Assembly: GCA_905147135.1 (NCBI GenBank)
Contig: LR990039.1
Span: 33,849,708-33,913,707, forward strand
Length of the DNA stretch: 64,000 nucleotides
Direction: 5' to 3'
Origin: Blastobasis lacticolella
Lineage: Eukaryota > Arthropoda > Insecta > Lepidoptera > Blastobasidae
Under the pieces are notes generated by a model. The model was not told where the DNA came from. It was given only the letters and a program-made list of their open reading frames with translations, and searched no databases. Below are positions 1 through 12,800 of the stretch, piece by piece. A program made the position numbers and the translations under genes. Position 1 is the stretch's first letter. Every line of letters begins with the position of its first letter.

Positions 1-251
1 GTTTCTTTGAATATAATAGAATACCATTTATTAAACAAAAAAAAACACACCACAAAATAAAATTAAACACAAAGTAAGATAAAAAAATTAAGCAAAAATA
101 TTAAATAACAAAAAAACATGCAAAAAAATATAGAATAAAAACTGCTGATGGAATCATATTATGAGAGCAATAAAAGGGAAGGCTAAACAAACAAAACAAA
201 CAAGCTAAGCTATATCACATTGTCGGTCTAAATCTAAAAATGCCACCAAGT

Positions 252-604
252 CTTACAAGCATAGAGAAAATATTTACTAACGTAATAGAGGAGACACCGC
301 AAGTATTTTCTTTGAACCACGCTTTGCGGTCCATGGACAACAGTGGCCGCAGTCAGTTCTGAGACATTGCGCGACGCGGACCAATCTGACAGTGGCTTGG
401 ATATTCAAAAAACGCCATCTTGTGCATTAAAAACTGTACGAACCATTCGAGGGCCAAAAATAAAGAAAATGATAACATTTCATCGGTCATTCTATGACTT
501 AGCAGCCTCCCCCCGCACCTCCCGCACGTGACAGGTTGGTACAATATTTTTGTTTGTGATGGCTGCTCTATTACGTTAGTAAATATTTTCTCTATGCTTA
601 CAAG
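252..604. mobile_element. Non-autonomous hAT-type MITE (337 bp) with 8-bp target duplication
   Basis: A 31-bp perfect terminal inverted repeat lies at 260-290 and 566-596; the outer end reads CATAGAGAAAATATTT. It is flanked on both sides by the direct repeat CTTACAAG (252-259 and 597-604). An 8-bp target duplication with ends starting in CA is typical of hAT superfamily transposons. The interior codes for no transposase, so this is a MITE that would need a transposase supplied in trans. The perfect arms and intact duplication suggest a fairly recent insertion. It lies in the 3' flank of the nicotinamidase gene. Confidence 0.88.
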
Positions 605-1379
605 TGATAATAAGATTTTAATAATTGACTATTTGTGAAACTAACTAAAAAAAAAAACATCTTGAAAAATGTGGGGACACTCGCGCCGCGTCTTTGTACA
701 AGTGAAATTTCGAATTATTTAAATAATTTTTATAAAACAATGACTTTTAAGTACTGTTTGCATTCGCATTTAGGACGACCAAATCACAAGTCAATGGATT
801 CCAGCATGGATTACAGCATATCTGTCAATTACAGCTCAGCGGACTAACTACTAAACTTACGTACCTAGTCTACTACTTAGTCTAAAAATTTGTTGTCATC
901 CTATAGTATATTTTAAAGTTTTACCTAACATTAAAGGTCAAAAGTTACCATGGAGACAGAGCTACCGCGGCCAGAAAGCCTAAAGTCGGGTCTCCTGCGA
1001 CATTGTTTTGTGTTTTCTAACACCAAACACGTCACAAAATATGGCGGTTGCGTACCCACCTGTTTCGTCAGCAAAAACAAGCAGACATGTCATCCAAGCC
1101 GGACGGAAAACAGAGTCGAAAGATGCAATGTTTTGCGAACATGTTTCGCCATTTTTTGGAGCAGGAGGCCCGGCTTAAGGACGACCACAACTTCGCGGAT
1201 CCTTCAAAATCCGTACGGATCGAACGACATCATAGTCATGGTCTCTAGCTGTGGGATTTGTCTCTAGACTTTGAAAATAAATATACATTTATGGATTATT
1301 TGCACTGCACTGAACTTGGGAGACTCGTAAGTGGCGCTCAAATATATTCCTAAGGAGTTACCAAATCGGTGTCGTGAAG

Positions 1380-1502
1380 TTTTTTTTACGTCATACGGTA
1401 GGCAAACAGGCAAGCGAGCCACCTGATGGGAAGTGGTCACCGCTGCCTATAGACATTGGCAACACCGAGAGTATCGCCAATGCGTTGCCCACCTCTACAA
1501 CA
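1380..1502 (-). repeat. Dispersed SINE-like repeat, family E (copy 1)
   Basis: On the minus strand this reads as GGGCAACGCATTGG, then GGCAGCGGTGACCACTT, then CATCAGGTGGC, and ends in a short A run. The same order of blocks recurs at 10497, 12815, 24397, 27622, 29215, 31312, 32265, 45970 and 54450. The A-rich end suggests retroposition. I recognise it as a very common repeat of moth and butterfly genomes but cannot name the family. Confidence 0.65.
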
Positions 1503-3643
1503 TGTGATATTAATGACTCAAGTTCTTTCTCTTGTTAGGAATATCTAAGTCGCCTAAAGTTAGGTGCAGTAATAGGCGGCTACCTATAAATTGTACAAAT
1601 CCACATAGTTTTCGTGAAGGATTCGTCAAATTTCTCTCGTCAATAATAATAAATACACATATCAGCAATGCTTTCCCAGTGTCCGATTCCCTATTTCTAA
1701 AGCCTATAAAACAGTTAAGTACCACACGAATAAGATATAGTAAATACATAGCAATACAAAACGTTCTCCGTAAATAAATAATTTTGTCATACACATTATA
1801 TTGTTTCACAATTTCACAGATCGTTTGACTTAGTTTTATTTAGAAATAATTAGTCGCAATATTTTCTTATAGTAGGTGTAAATAATTACTTAGTAATTTT
1901 AGTAATAAACGAACTATCCATTAAAAAAAAGAAAAGAAAAAAAAACAATATGGGAACTGATCTCCTAGACGTAAAACTATTTTGAAGATCACACACATAG
2001 AAATTAGGAATTTAGAAATAATTACATGTCCTTGTAAGTATGTAATATTTACCCTGTAAAGAAACAACAAATTAAAATAAGGAATTTAACCTTAGGATAT
2101 GAGATATTCCGTAAGTTGTTAGGGATACTTGATAGAACTGAATAACTTAATAGATTTGACAATAAAACAAATAAAAAATCAGTATAAAATTCTTGTACTT
2201 AAAATTGTATCCCACGAAATATGTGTTATGTGAAAGAGAGATTTCTAAACGCAAACATGTTTAGTAAATAAATAATATGAAATAGGAGATCAGATTCCCG
2301 CTGTTGAAAAACACGACAATCCACACCAGTAATTTACACAAATAAATATCAGTCAAATAAAATTGTTTTTAGTACCAAATAAATATCGGTTAAATAAAAT
2401 AGTTTTTAGTTAAAAATAAAAACTTAATACAACTATACGATTTGAAAAAAATAAATGCTACAAGGAATACGCCTAATCTATGCAGAATACTACATTCCAA
2501 GAGGCCATTGGACAGCTGTGCTAAGTTTCGATGTTAACTTCTGAACCACGCGCCGGATTTTGATACGGTTTTCACTATCAGCTAGGGCTAGTTCACATTG
2601 GTCAAGTGTATAGCATAAGTAAGCAACTACACCGGTATACACTGATCGGACAGTGGCCAATCTGTATCTCTGTATCACTGAAGGCTGTCCTTGACCAAAG
2701 TGAACCACCCATTGGATAAATTCTTTCGGAAGGTTTTTAGGCATGACTAGACATGCCTAAAAACTACTGTAACAAAAACTAGTAAAAAAAAGGCCGAGAA
2801 ATCCCGCGCTATTTCGATGAGTTATTTAGCTTTTATGAGTCGTATCGGAAAAATACGACAACGCAACCTAAAGCCGCAATGGAATACAGACCTTATTACT
2901 CAACCAATAAGGTATATATTTCATAAATCGTGTATATTGTCGTTAATCGGAATACGAAATTTTTTGTTATTCTGTTTTAGTCTTGCTTCCGTGAATCGGC
3001 CCGAAAGTTACTTAGCACCTTTCCGTAGGCCCGTCATAAATAAATATTTAGTTTCAAATTAAAATAATAGCGACTTAACTATCTTGTACTTATGCAATAA
3101 AATCACGGTGTCTAGTCTCTAGTGGAACATGTTAAATACCTACATATACGATATCGGATGCTAAAAGTTAAGTAAATAGCAATCTTAGATACTAATATAC
3201 AGACAAATAATTATCCAATTCAATGTGATTTGATTTTATCACGTCGAAAAGATCAATTTATAAGTACTTCGTTTTTTAAGCTCAGAAATTATGCACAGAA
3301 AGAAGCAGTGTCGGAAAGATATTCTAATAATAAGTTACTCTCTATTCATTTCGAAATCATTCACAGGACTTACGACGAAATTTGCGCGCGAGTCCCAAGA
3401 AGAGATTCGGAAACAACAAAGAAAAATAAAGGTTAATGGTAGAAAAAATAATAAGTAAAAATAGGATTAATAATCAAATAAAAAAGGAATTGTTGAAAAA
3501 TTCTTGCTAACACTGCCTCTCCTTTCGCCTACATAATTTCCATCCTACAGAGAAAACGAAGTACCTACAGAAGGGCAAGCAAGCGAACACTATAATTCAA
3601 AATGTCGGCATTCAGTTACAGCACCATCTAGTTTACTATATGT

Positions 3644-3750
3644 GAAGTTCTCGGAGTGTGGGTGGCCGTGGTGTCTTTGTACGGGCGTTGTTCTGCGAAG
3701 TTCTTGGCGTGTGTGGGTGGTCGTGGTGTCTTTGTACGGGCGTAGTGTCG
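3644..3750. repeat. 53-bp tandem duplication in the nicotinamidase 3' UTR
   Basis: Two adjacent copies (about 3644-3696 and 3697-3750) both begin GAAGTTCT and share GTGGTGTCTTTGTACGGGCG. They end about 10 bp from the stop codon of the minus-strand nicotinamidase gene, so the duplication should lie in its 3' UTR. No function is evident. Confidence 0.75.
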
Positions 3751-3759
3751 GTGTGGCGT

Positions 3760-3864
3760 TTACGCCTCGACGGCCTTTTGCTCTTTCATAGCGTTGCTGA
3801 GCTCCAAAGCGAGTTTGTAGCCGAGCTCTGGCCGCCTGTCGCGCCCTTCCACCATGGCGAGGAC
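3760..3864 (-). CDS. Naam: Nicotinamidase exon 8 (C-terminus and stop)
   Basis: On the minus strand the acceptor TTTCCTAG at 3865 precedes 34 codons beginning VLAMVEGRDRRPELGY and ending EQKAVEA with a TAA stop at 3762-3760. The segment is a charged C-terminal helix of the hydrolase. The phase matches exon 7, which ends on a whole codon. Intron 7 is 557 bp. Confidence 0.95.
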   Translation of the reverse strand, partial: VLAMVEGRDRRPELGYKLALELSNAMKEQKAVEA

Positions 3865-6800
3865 CTAGGAAATAGAGTAGGTTAGAAGTGATACGAGAAC
3901 GGCTTGACCGGGCCGGTTTGTGAAGAAAAGGGTAGGCAGGGGTAGTGTAGGTGTAGGGTAGGGTAGGGTTGGTAGGTTGCAGGTAGATGAAGACTAGAGG
4001 TAGGACAAGACGCGGACGAAGTCGCAGCGACCCAGCTAATCTATACAAGTAGAAATCGATTGCTCTCCATTAGTCTCGCTGAAAGTCAGAAATGGCTGGA
4101 CCGATTTGGATATTTTTTTTAGTTTCGTATGATGATGACGATTGACCATATTCACTGTAACATTGAAGGCGTCCAGACCATAATGATCAGAGAACACACT
4201 CGTAGACAACGTGTACCATTCTTTAGCCGTACGCTACACATTTGTCCATAGGCAACGGTAACCATTTACCATCAGGGGCCCGCTCGCCTGTTTATCTGCA
4301 ATACGACATAAAAAAGAAAGGCCCGAGCGCAGAGTACTTTAGATCTCAACCGGGTGCCGACGCCAAGTCGATGACGACGAACCGTCGCCGTCGTGCCAGT
4401 ATGTCTACCCTATACACCTACCTCGTCAGAGTTGACGATGACCCCGTGGTTGTTGACGATGTCCGCCTTCGTGGACGCGATGTCGCCGAGGTCGACTCCC
4501 CGGGAGGCGTCGTCCACCAGAATGGAGCGGTAGCCTATCGCGATCGCGTCCTCGATCGTCGCGCCTGGTGTGGGGGAAATATTGTGTCTTAAAAATTAAA
4601 ATTAAATTAATTTAAATTAAAATATATTTATTTCAGACCATAGATCCATAACTTGTTAGTATTATATTAGTAACAATAACTAACATAACATATGTACTTA
4701 TATGTTATGTTAGTAAGATTAGTAAGATTACTTTGTAGGTAGAGCTCGTCTAATCTAAAATGACGCGCCCCACTATCGCATTAACGCACACAAGCAAGTT
4801 TAAAATATGGACGCAATACATATACAAATGCCGTTGTAATTGGTCATTCAGTTGCCGGTGAAATTCAAACATAGGAGCACGCGTCGTTCATTGGCTCCCA
4901 CACAGATGAAGTGTCGTTATCAATATTTGCACTCACACATCGAAATCAACTAACTAAGTAGTGGGGCGCGTCATTTTAGGCTAGACGAGCTCTAACACTA
5001 TTTGAGGCCTATAGCTAACTCTATCCAATGCCTTTGGATAGGGCAGTCGAGCCTATTGGCTATCATCTTTAGGATGGTGTTCCGACTGCCACGCAGGCGT
5101 TGCAGTAGAGAGGCTGCTTTCTTGCGCATGAGGGCGTGCTATCTATGATGCTAGGGAAATAGGTGCCCGAGTCTGCCGGTATCAGGAAAGAGGCCCAAGA
5201 AGCGATGGATTGACGTCGCTGAGTTGCAGCGACAGCCAACGGCTTACGACGCGAGGATGCCGAAGACCGGGCGAAGGGGAGAAGAGTAAGTAGGAAAATA
5301 GACCCTAGCAGAGGCCGGGATTAAGGCTAGGACGATGATGATGATGATGCTGCTAGGAAATTCTAGTTCTTTTGTTAGTTATTTTTGGGCACATCCGAGG
5401 CACTACCAGAGTTTTTCTGTGTGAGGACGACGTCCGTTGTCATTATTATTTTGCATGACATGCCATGCTAGATTGGCCTTTACATGTGCTTACATGAAGT
5501 TGACGTGTTCAATTCGCGCTGGAAGATCCACGAACGTCGCGGGGCCGGCGGAATGAGGTTTTGCACCTGCTTCGCACAATCTCCGAAATGCAACTGTAGA
5601 ATACAGTTGCCGTGGCCGACTACACATCTAAAAGTACCGTAAAGTTTCCAAAATGGACTCGATGGAAACTCACCGACACAGATGTCGTATGCCAGCCCGC
5701 AGATGTAGAGGTCGGTGGCCCGCCGCAGTCGCAGAAGGGAGCTCAGACTGGTGTCGGAGATCTTCTTGTTGTCCCAGAAGACCGAGTAGGAGTCCACTTC
5801 GGGGTTGGTGCCCTTGTACACCTTCACAGCGCCTTCCACCACCTTCGGTGCGGAATTATGGACTTGTAAATAGACAGGTCGGGCGCTGGGGGGGACCCAT
5901 AGACTGGTCTCGATCTGAATGGCTCAGTTTCGAGACAGCTAAAATTTGGAAAAGCCGACGAGAGTTCGAGACGTCTTGAGATATTCCTCTTGGAATTGGT
6001 CTCTGATAGTGTGAATGAGCGGCGCGTGCCCTAGTTTGAAAATCAGCTTCTTGCAGGGTTCGATATTAAAAATAATTATTTTCTTTAATAAATATCGGAT
6101 ATTCATCAGATCATTATCTAACGACATATCATAATTATTTCGGGCACCTCGTCTACAAAGTCTTAAACGACAAAACTATAATTCAGTCTAAACAGGCTCT
6201 TTAAAGATTAGGATTTTTTTTTCTCGACACTTATCGTTCGCTCAGAAGTGGCAAATCACGTTCGCATACGCTTATAGCGACATTTCATTATTATCAAGAT
6301 AATTATCATGATCCAATTACATCATCATGGTTAAGGATGTAATGGGGATCTGAATAAAGTACTGTCGATGTCTATGTCTATCCCTGAACCCTGATACTTG
6401 CTATACAGAAAGTGTCCACCTACCTTGAGATCCTTATGCAGCTCGGCGCCCCAGGAGTCCTGCACGCAGTGTCGCGGCCACAGCCGCTGCTTCAGCGGCG
6501 GCGGGCCCGCGAACACCACCGTGTCGTACACCTGCGCCTTGTCCGCCGACACCTGGCATCCACGACATTGTAAGACAATTGAATTTGCAAGAAAAAAATC
6601 GGTAATCGCGAGGTTTTAAAAACAAGTGGCCTATTACGCTCTTCCTAAGCTAGGGTTTCACCTACGTCAAAATAACGAAATAATGCACGTGTAATATTGC
6701 ACTAAACAGCAGTATGGATTGACATCGCCGAATCGGACGCGAGAGCCAACGGCTTGCGACGTGAGGATGACGAAGATCGGGCAAAGTGGAGAAAGCAAAG

Positions 6801-9800
6801 CAGGAAAGCGGACCCTGGCAGCAGCCGGGATTGGCCTCTCGGATGATGATGACGACTGCACTAAACTATGCGCTAAATGGGTGGTCACACTTTTCATCAT
6901 CATCAGAACTTCAGCGAGGGTTCGGTTTTCGACTCATCCTCCTCTATTTCGCCCGGTCATGGACAACCTAGCGTCGTAAACTATTGGCTCTTGCATCCGA
7001 CTCGGCGATGTCAATCTGACGGACTGCCCAAAGATTGTCCATCGTATGGGTGATCTTCCGCGCGGTCGGATACTTCCACTGCCCTGCATGACAAGACGCG
7101 CGATGGACGCCATAAAAAAATAGCATATCTTTTTTTATAAGGATTTGTTTTTTACGTTTGAGGCTGAGTTCTATAGAGCCATGACTGATCATGCCACGAT
7201 CATGCCGAACCGTTGCTGGCAGGGTGATGCCGACGCGCATAGGTATTCATTATTTGATTAATTAATATCGTTAAGGTTACAAAATGATATATTATGTTTA
7301 TGACGTTTGAAAGATGATACTTTGTATCCTAATCAAATAAAGATATATTGATTAATGGATTGAAACAAAATAAAAATAGCCTTTACTCTATCGGAAATTG
7401 CTCACATGTGTAATTATTATTTGTTGGACGCTTACTAAAATATTCTTAAAATGAAAACTCATTACACGAATACCAACCCTAGGTGGAACCTAAACTCACT
7501 CTCGACTATATGACACTGATTATGTGACTACCCCGTCAAAGTGACAACTAGTGAAGAAAAATAAAAAATAATAAAAAAATGCTGAAATTTGAAGAGCCTA
7601 CACGGCCGGCGCCGGCGGCGGCCCGTGTTCCTCTAAGACTGAACATTAAGAAAATAAAGTCCACGACGCCAACTTTGTTCGAGAAGGCTTCTTTGTTTGT
7701 TACGTCTCGGTTGATGTCGCTACAAACTGTTCACAATAGCCTGTAAAATTTCTTTCAGTAAAAAATTTTGCCAAAGTAACAAAAAAAAAACAATACACAA
7801 GCTCCGTACAGTATGGTTTCACTGTTCATTAAAGTACTTCGAACGAACGCAATCCTTTCAGAAGAAATTTCATTGTTTCAAAAATTTTTCGCAACGTTCC
7901 TGGTTACCCAATTGTGCTACTGTTTTTAGAGAGTGCGAATTTCCTCACGTTGCTGCTTTTCGAAACGTTCAAAATACGTTACCTAATTACCAAGAAAACT
8001 GAAAATACCACAATATTCGGCCACTGTGTACCTTTTCGGTGATATGACACTGTTTCTAATATGCGGCATTCGGCCGAATCGTCCGCAAATCATGAGAAAA
8101 AGAACACATATTATCCAAAGCTGTACTCTAGAAAGTTTCGCCGAAGGTGGTTTTTTTGGCCTAAGGTGGCCGAAGCTTCGGTCGGATACTAAATAGCACC
8201 AACCTGTCTGACAATCTGTCTGTGTCTCATGGCATATCGAATGTCGGTATTTTATTCAATTTGATCTGGCAATACTTCGAAATGTTATTCGTTAAAGCGG
8301 ATATTCGGCGCTTAAGCCGAGAGTCTGGCCGAATATTTGGGATTCGGTTTTCGGCCAAGACCATTCGAGGCATTTCCAGATAAAACCAACAGTTTATATG
8401 CGCGCTTTTCGCTTTAAGCTCTTCCAGGCAACATTTGGGAAGTAGTAAGTTATCACAATAGCTCAAAGTGGTTAGGCAAAAAACTAAAACCACTGTAACT
8501 AGACAGCCAAGGCACAAAAACTCGTTGAATATACGAGTACTATGTTTCGCTTAGAATAGCCAAATGATAAGTAGTCTATTCTAAGAACCGACAATCGTTG
8601 GGGTAAACAAGTTTTTGAGCTGACTTAAGACTGCGAGGTAGTTTAACACGCATTCCGGCAAAGTGGACTCATCGGGGAGGTGTATGTCTAGAAGGTCTGA
8701 TATGAGCAGATGATTATGATACAATTTGCCATACAATTTATAATAAATAATAATAATTCAAAGTGGAAAATGTAAACAAAATGTATAGAGTAGTCGCTTA
8801 TTGTTGATACAATACAACTGATTGCCATGTAAAAATGATGTCAAAAAAAAAGCGGAACACTTCGTTCGGTAACTGCGACTATCTTGAACTGCGATTCAGT
8901 GAACGACTGAAGTTATTACTCGGCTTATTACCGTTCAGTGAGGCGTAAAGAGAACATGACAACGTTTACAATGGAGCCACACGCAAAGGCCGATGGGTAA
9001 CCCAATATATGTGGCCGTGGCGAGGTCGTGTTGTGACTGGCGGGAATTTGCGAGCGCAGAATTCTAGAAGAAAACGTCTCTTTGAGAAGTCGGCGATAAT
9101 ACGGCAGACAACAATAAAATTTAGGATTACACATTAAGGCTATTTATCTGTAGATCCTACTATTTGGTCCGTTGAAATGCCTAATGGTCCGTAATTCTAC
9201 CATTTGGTTGAAGGGTCGTAAGGGCCACTTCTTATAAGCATGTCAATGGTCGTAGATTATATATTATTACTCCAAAATTGAGCAACGCGCACGGCGTTGC
9301 CTGTGACATGCCTCAATCAAGCAAGAGTCAGGGCAGGTAGGGCTGGCGAGCTGATGGTGTCTGTGAGGCTCCACACTCGCAGGCGCTTTGTGTTATATCC
9401 GCACAGGTTTTCAGTTGCTCTGCTAACCTGTTCACGTAGCCTGTTTAGTGCCTTCAATGGGGAAAAGGGAAAGAGCCACTCACCGGGCTGGAGGGGTGCA
9501 GCTCCCTGAGATGTACGTTGTCTATGAAGGAGACGTGGTCGATCGGGTGCCAGTCCAGCGAGTAGAACACGCTGTCGAACGGCACCTGGTCAAGCAGCCG
9601 GTTGATGGGCTCCACCACCTGGAACAACAGTGATCGATTACACCTGGAATATATTATCCATCTGATGGAACGTTGTCACCACGGGAAAAGACAACGGCAA
9701 CACTCGGGGAATCACGAATACGATGCCCGATCTGAGATGGGTTTGGTTTGCTTCTCCCTCAGGCAGGACCAGTAGAGGACTGTTAAGAATCTGTAGATGA

Positions 9801-12800
9801 TGATGAATGTATTGCTTCTATCCACAACCCGGAAGGCGTTTCAAGGTTGAAACTTGATTTCGGTGTGGAATCAGAGATTCCCCCTACCTGGATGAGCTCG
9901 CTTAACTTCCCTTTGTTTTCCGTTAGATTTTTGACTTTTGAAAAGAGATTAATTAACGTAATCCTAATTCAATAAATACTTTTTCATTTTCATTTTCATT
10001 CCCTTTTGGGTTAGATCCGACCATTGCCATTTTCAATCACTTACTGATACGGAATAATCGATATAATACGATAAACGAATGAATTAAAGCGAATCCTAAT
10101 GATGCCCCTCCCCCCGCCCCTCTATCTCCCACCCCCATACATTGTGCGTTCAACTCGAACAATGTCACAATGATTTATAACTTTACTCGGTTTTCACGTT
10201 GTATCTTTGTGCGCGCACCGGCTTTTTATAGGTACTAGTTGCTCGCTATTATCGTATTAACCTCGGCTAAATACAAAGGATTGTCCTTGCAGGATCGAAG
10301 GGCAACGTTTTCTTTGTCGCGATGGCTACACTGGTTCCCGTGTGTGCTCGGAATATTGTTGTCGTGACACGGGGACGCCGGCAAGGGCGAAAATTTGTGA
10401 ATTCATGCCGAATTATGGAACGTATTGGTTGTCAAGGCAATATTTCATTATCATATTTAAACGGGCTCTGTAGGTGTTTGTAGGTAACTAAGTTTTTGTC
10501 ATACGGTAGGCAAACAGACAAGCGGGCCACGTGACGGAAAGTGGTCAGCGCTACCTACATACTATTTTTCATTATATTGTACGTCATCATCTTGGCGTTA
10601 ATGTCCCGGTTGTGCTCTCGCGCACGAGGGCCCGGGGTCCGCCTTGACCATGATCCAGGATTCGGCAGGTAATTACAGTGGCGCGACTGCCATCTGATCT
10701 CCATGGCCCTGTTACCAGGGGAACCTGACCAGATTGGATCATGGTTACACATCCAGTCGCTTGAATGTGCAGGTTTCATCACGATGTTTTCCCTCACCGT
10801 AAGAGCATCAATTTGTATTCAACTAATGTTCATAACTCAGAAAACAGTCATTTGTACATGGCCGGAGCGGGATTCGAACCCGGTACCTCTCGCTTACGAG
10901 TTGGATACTCAACCGCCCGGCCACCGACGCTTTACATTATATTGTACGTACTTTGCGGTAAATAATGTACACAGTTTGTTTTCGTAGAACATCGTCTGCT
11001 AGAGTAAAGACTAGCTGATGTGCCTTGTGTTCAGCGTTTGATACATTTATTGTACAGTAACATTATGACAGGCCGTGTGGTGTCCGGCAGAGTAGAATAG
11101 CACCAACCCCTTACACTTATGGGTGTCGTACAAGGCGACTAATGTTTTCGAGACAAAAGATCAAGAGTCTCCGTAGGCTGGAAAATGGGCAGCAGCATTT
11201 TCCAATGTTATATTTAAACACCGCCTGCCAAGCATGGAGATTATGGCAATAACCTCCCCTTACGTGGGAGAGGCCGTAAGTCCTGCAGTGGACTGTGACG
11301 GGCTGTGTTTATGAACATTATTACAACGCAATAATTGCAATACTTCCGAGAAAGGTACGAAGAGAGGAACCTTCAATGACATCATCATTATTCATATACT
11401 TGCACCCGTGCCTGGTATCCTGACAGTGTGGCCAAATTATTAACACCGCCCAGCACCGCCACAGCCGCAGTTTACCTCCGTGTCGCAGTATCGACAACGC
11501 ACTAAGCGCGTGACGTCAGAGCATAGCTTGTGCCCCATGGAAAGAGACGTAGCCGTATACATGTCGCAGGCAATTGTAGGTTGGCATCGCTCACCTAATA
11601 CCTTACTTTTGAAGTGAAAAGTTACCAACTTCTATGACAGTGAACGAAAGCATCCCGCTCGGTTCTGTCACGTGTCTCGAATAGGCGTATTCGAGTCGGA
11701 TGTTTTTAAATTTAAATCATCATCATCATCACAGCCCGTAACAGTCCACTGCAGGACTTAGGGCCTCTCCCACGAAAGGGGAGGTTATTGCCATAATCTC
11801 CACGCTTGGCAGGCGGGTTGGAGATCGCAGTGTTTAAATAATACAAGGGAAAATGCTGCTGCCCATTTTCCAGACTACGGAGACTCTTGATCTTTTGCCT
11901 CGAAAACATTAGTCGCCTTGTACGACACCCATGAGTGTAAGGGGTTGCTATTCTACTCTGCCGGACATAACACGGCCAAAAATTAATGGAAAAATTTAAA
12001 TGTCATTTAGTAATTCGAACCCATCCCCATTTTCCGCATCATCACTATACAAGTATAGATTTTGATGCGGATCACATGAAGGAAACCAACATCGGAAGTT
12101 CAAACTCGAACCAAAGACACGTAGTGGATACTGTGCATCTCTGTATCTATCTGTCGCATCATACCTCCCGAACGGATAAACCGATTTCGATGCGATTTAA
12201 TCGTCATAATTCGTAACTAAGTTTCATTGACAGTCTTTCAGTGGCTTGGAAAACATTTAGTCTTTATCGAACACATCCCGGGCATTCGCCGCACAGCTCA
12301 ATCCTGCGCTTCACCTGCGACACATTGATAACACGCCACTGGGACGTTCCAAATCAATGGTTAACCGAGCCCATTACGGTTAGCATAATGCGACGTGGAG
12401 AATTTATCGGGCCATTGTGTGAATAGACCGACAGCAGAGGGCCCAAGGCCTGGCTATGCGATGGAAATAGCGAAGCCATTACATGCTGAATCAATTCTGC
12501 ATGGGCCCGCGATATCGATGCTTCCGTGGCGCTATGTGTGTGCGATGGAGGCGTCGGCACCGTGGGAATTGCAGATAATATGCGGATGGTTGAAACGTAT
12601 AACCTAGATAGATAGATAAATTCTTTATTGCTCACACAAGAATAATTACATTAAAAAGTTCTGACAAAAAACCATAACTAGTTGTGGGCAAAGGCGGCCT
12701 TATCGCTGTAAGCGATCTCTACCAGGCAACCTTTGTGTAAAGAACCGCTTGATACACAGGCAAGTCAACAACATGACCTAGATTTGAATCGCGATCAAAA

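Larger units (their letters stand above)
605..3759. other. AT-rich 3' flank of the nicotinamidase gene
   Basis: No recognisable gene was seen. The stretch is AT-rich, with short spurious reading frames and one dispersed repeat (1380-1502). A minus-strand reading frame of 84 codons at 2490-2744 has no motif I recognise and no convincing splice context. The 3' UTR of the nicotinamidase gene must begin at 3759 and run leftward, but no polyadenylation signal could be placed with confidence. Confidence 0.5.

Noticed and set aside
2490..2744. 84-codon minus-strand frame downstream of nicotinamidase
   Set aside because: No domain was recognised and no matching splice signals or neighbouring exons were seen.
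5612..5979. Plus-strand frames over 5612-5979 and other frames over the nicotinamidase exons
   Set aside because: They are antisense shadows of nicotinamidase exons, whose homology and phase are clear on the minus strand.
10860..10934. tRNA-like sequences with A and B boxes (also at 15878, 18570, 24945, 53982, 61910)
   Set aside because: Acceptor stems do not close properly, the sequences continue into SINE bodies and target duplications flank them, so they are SINE heads rather than tRNA genes.
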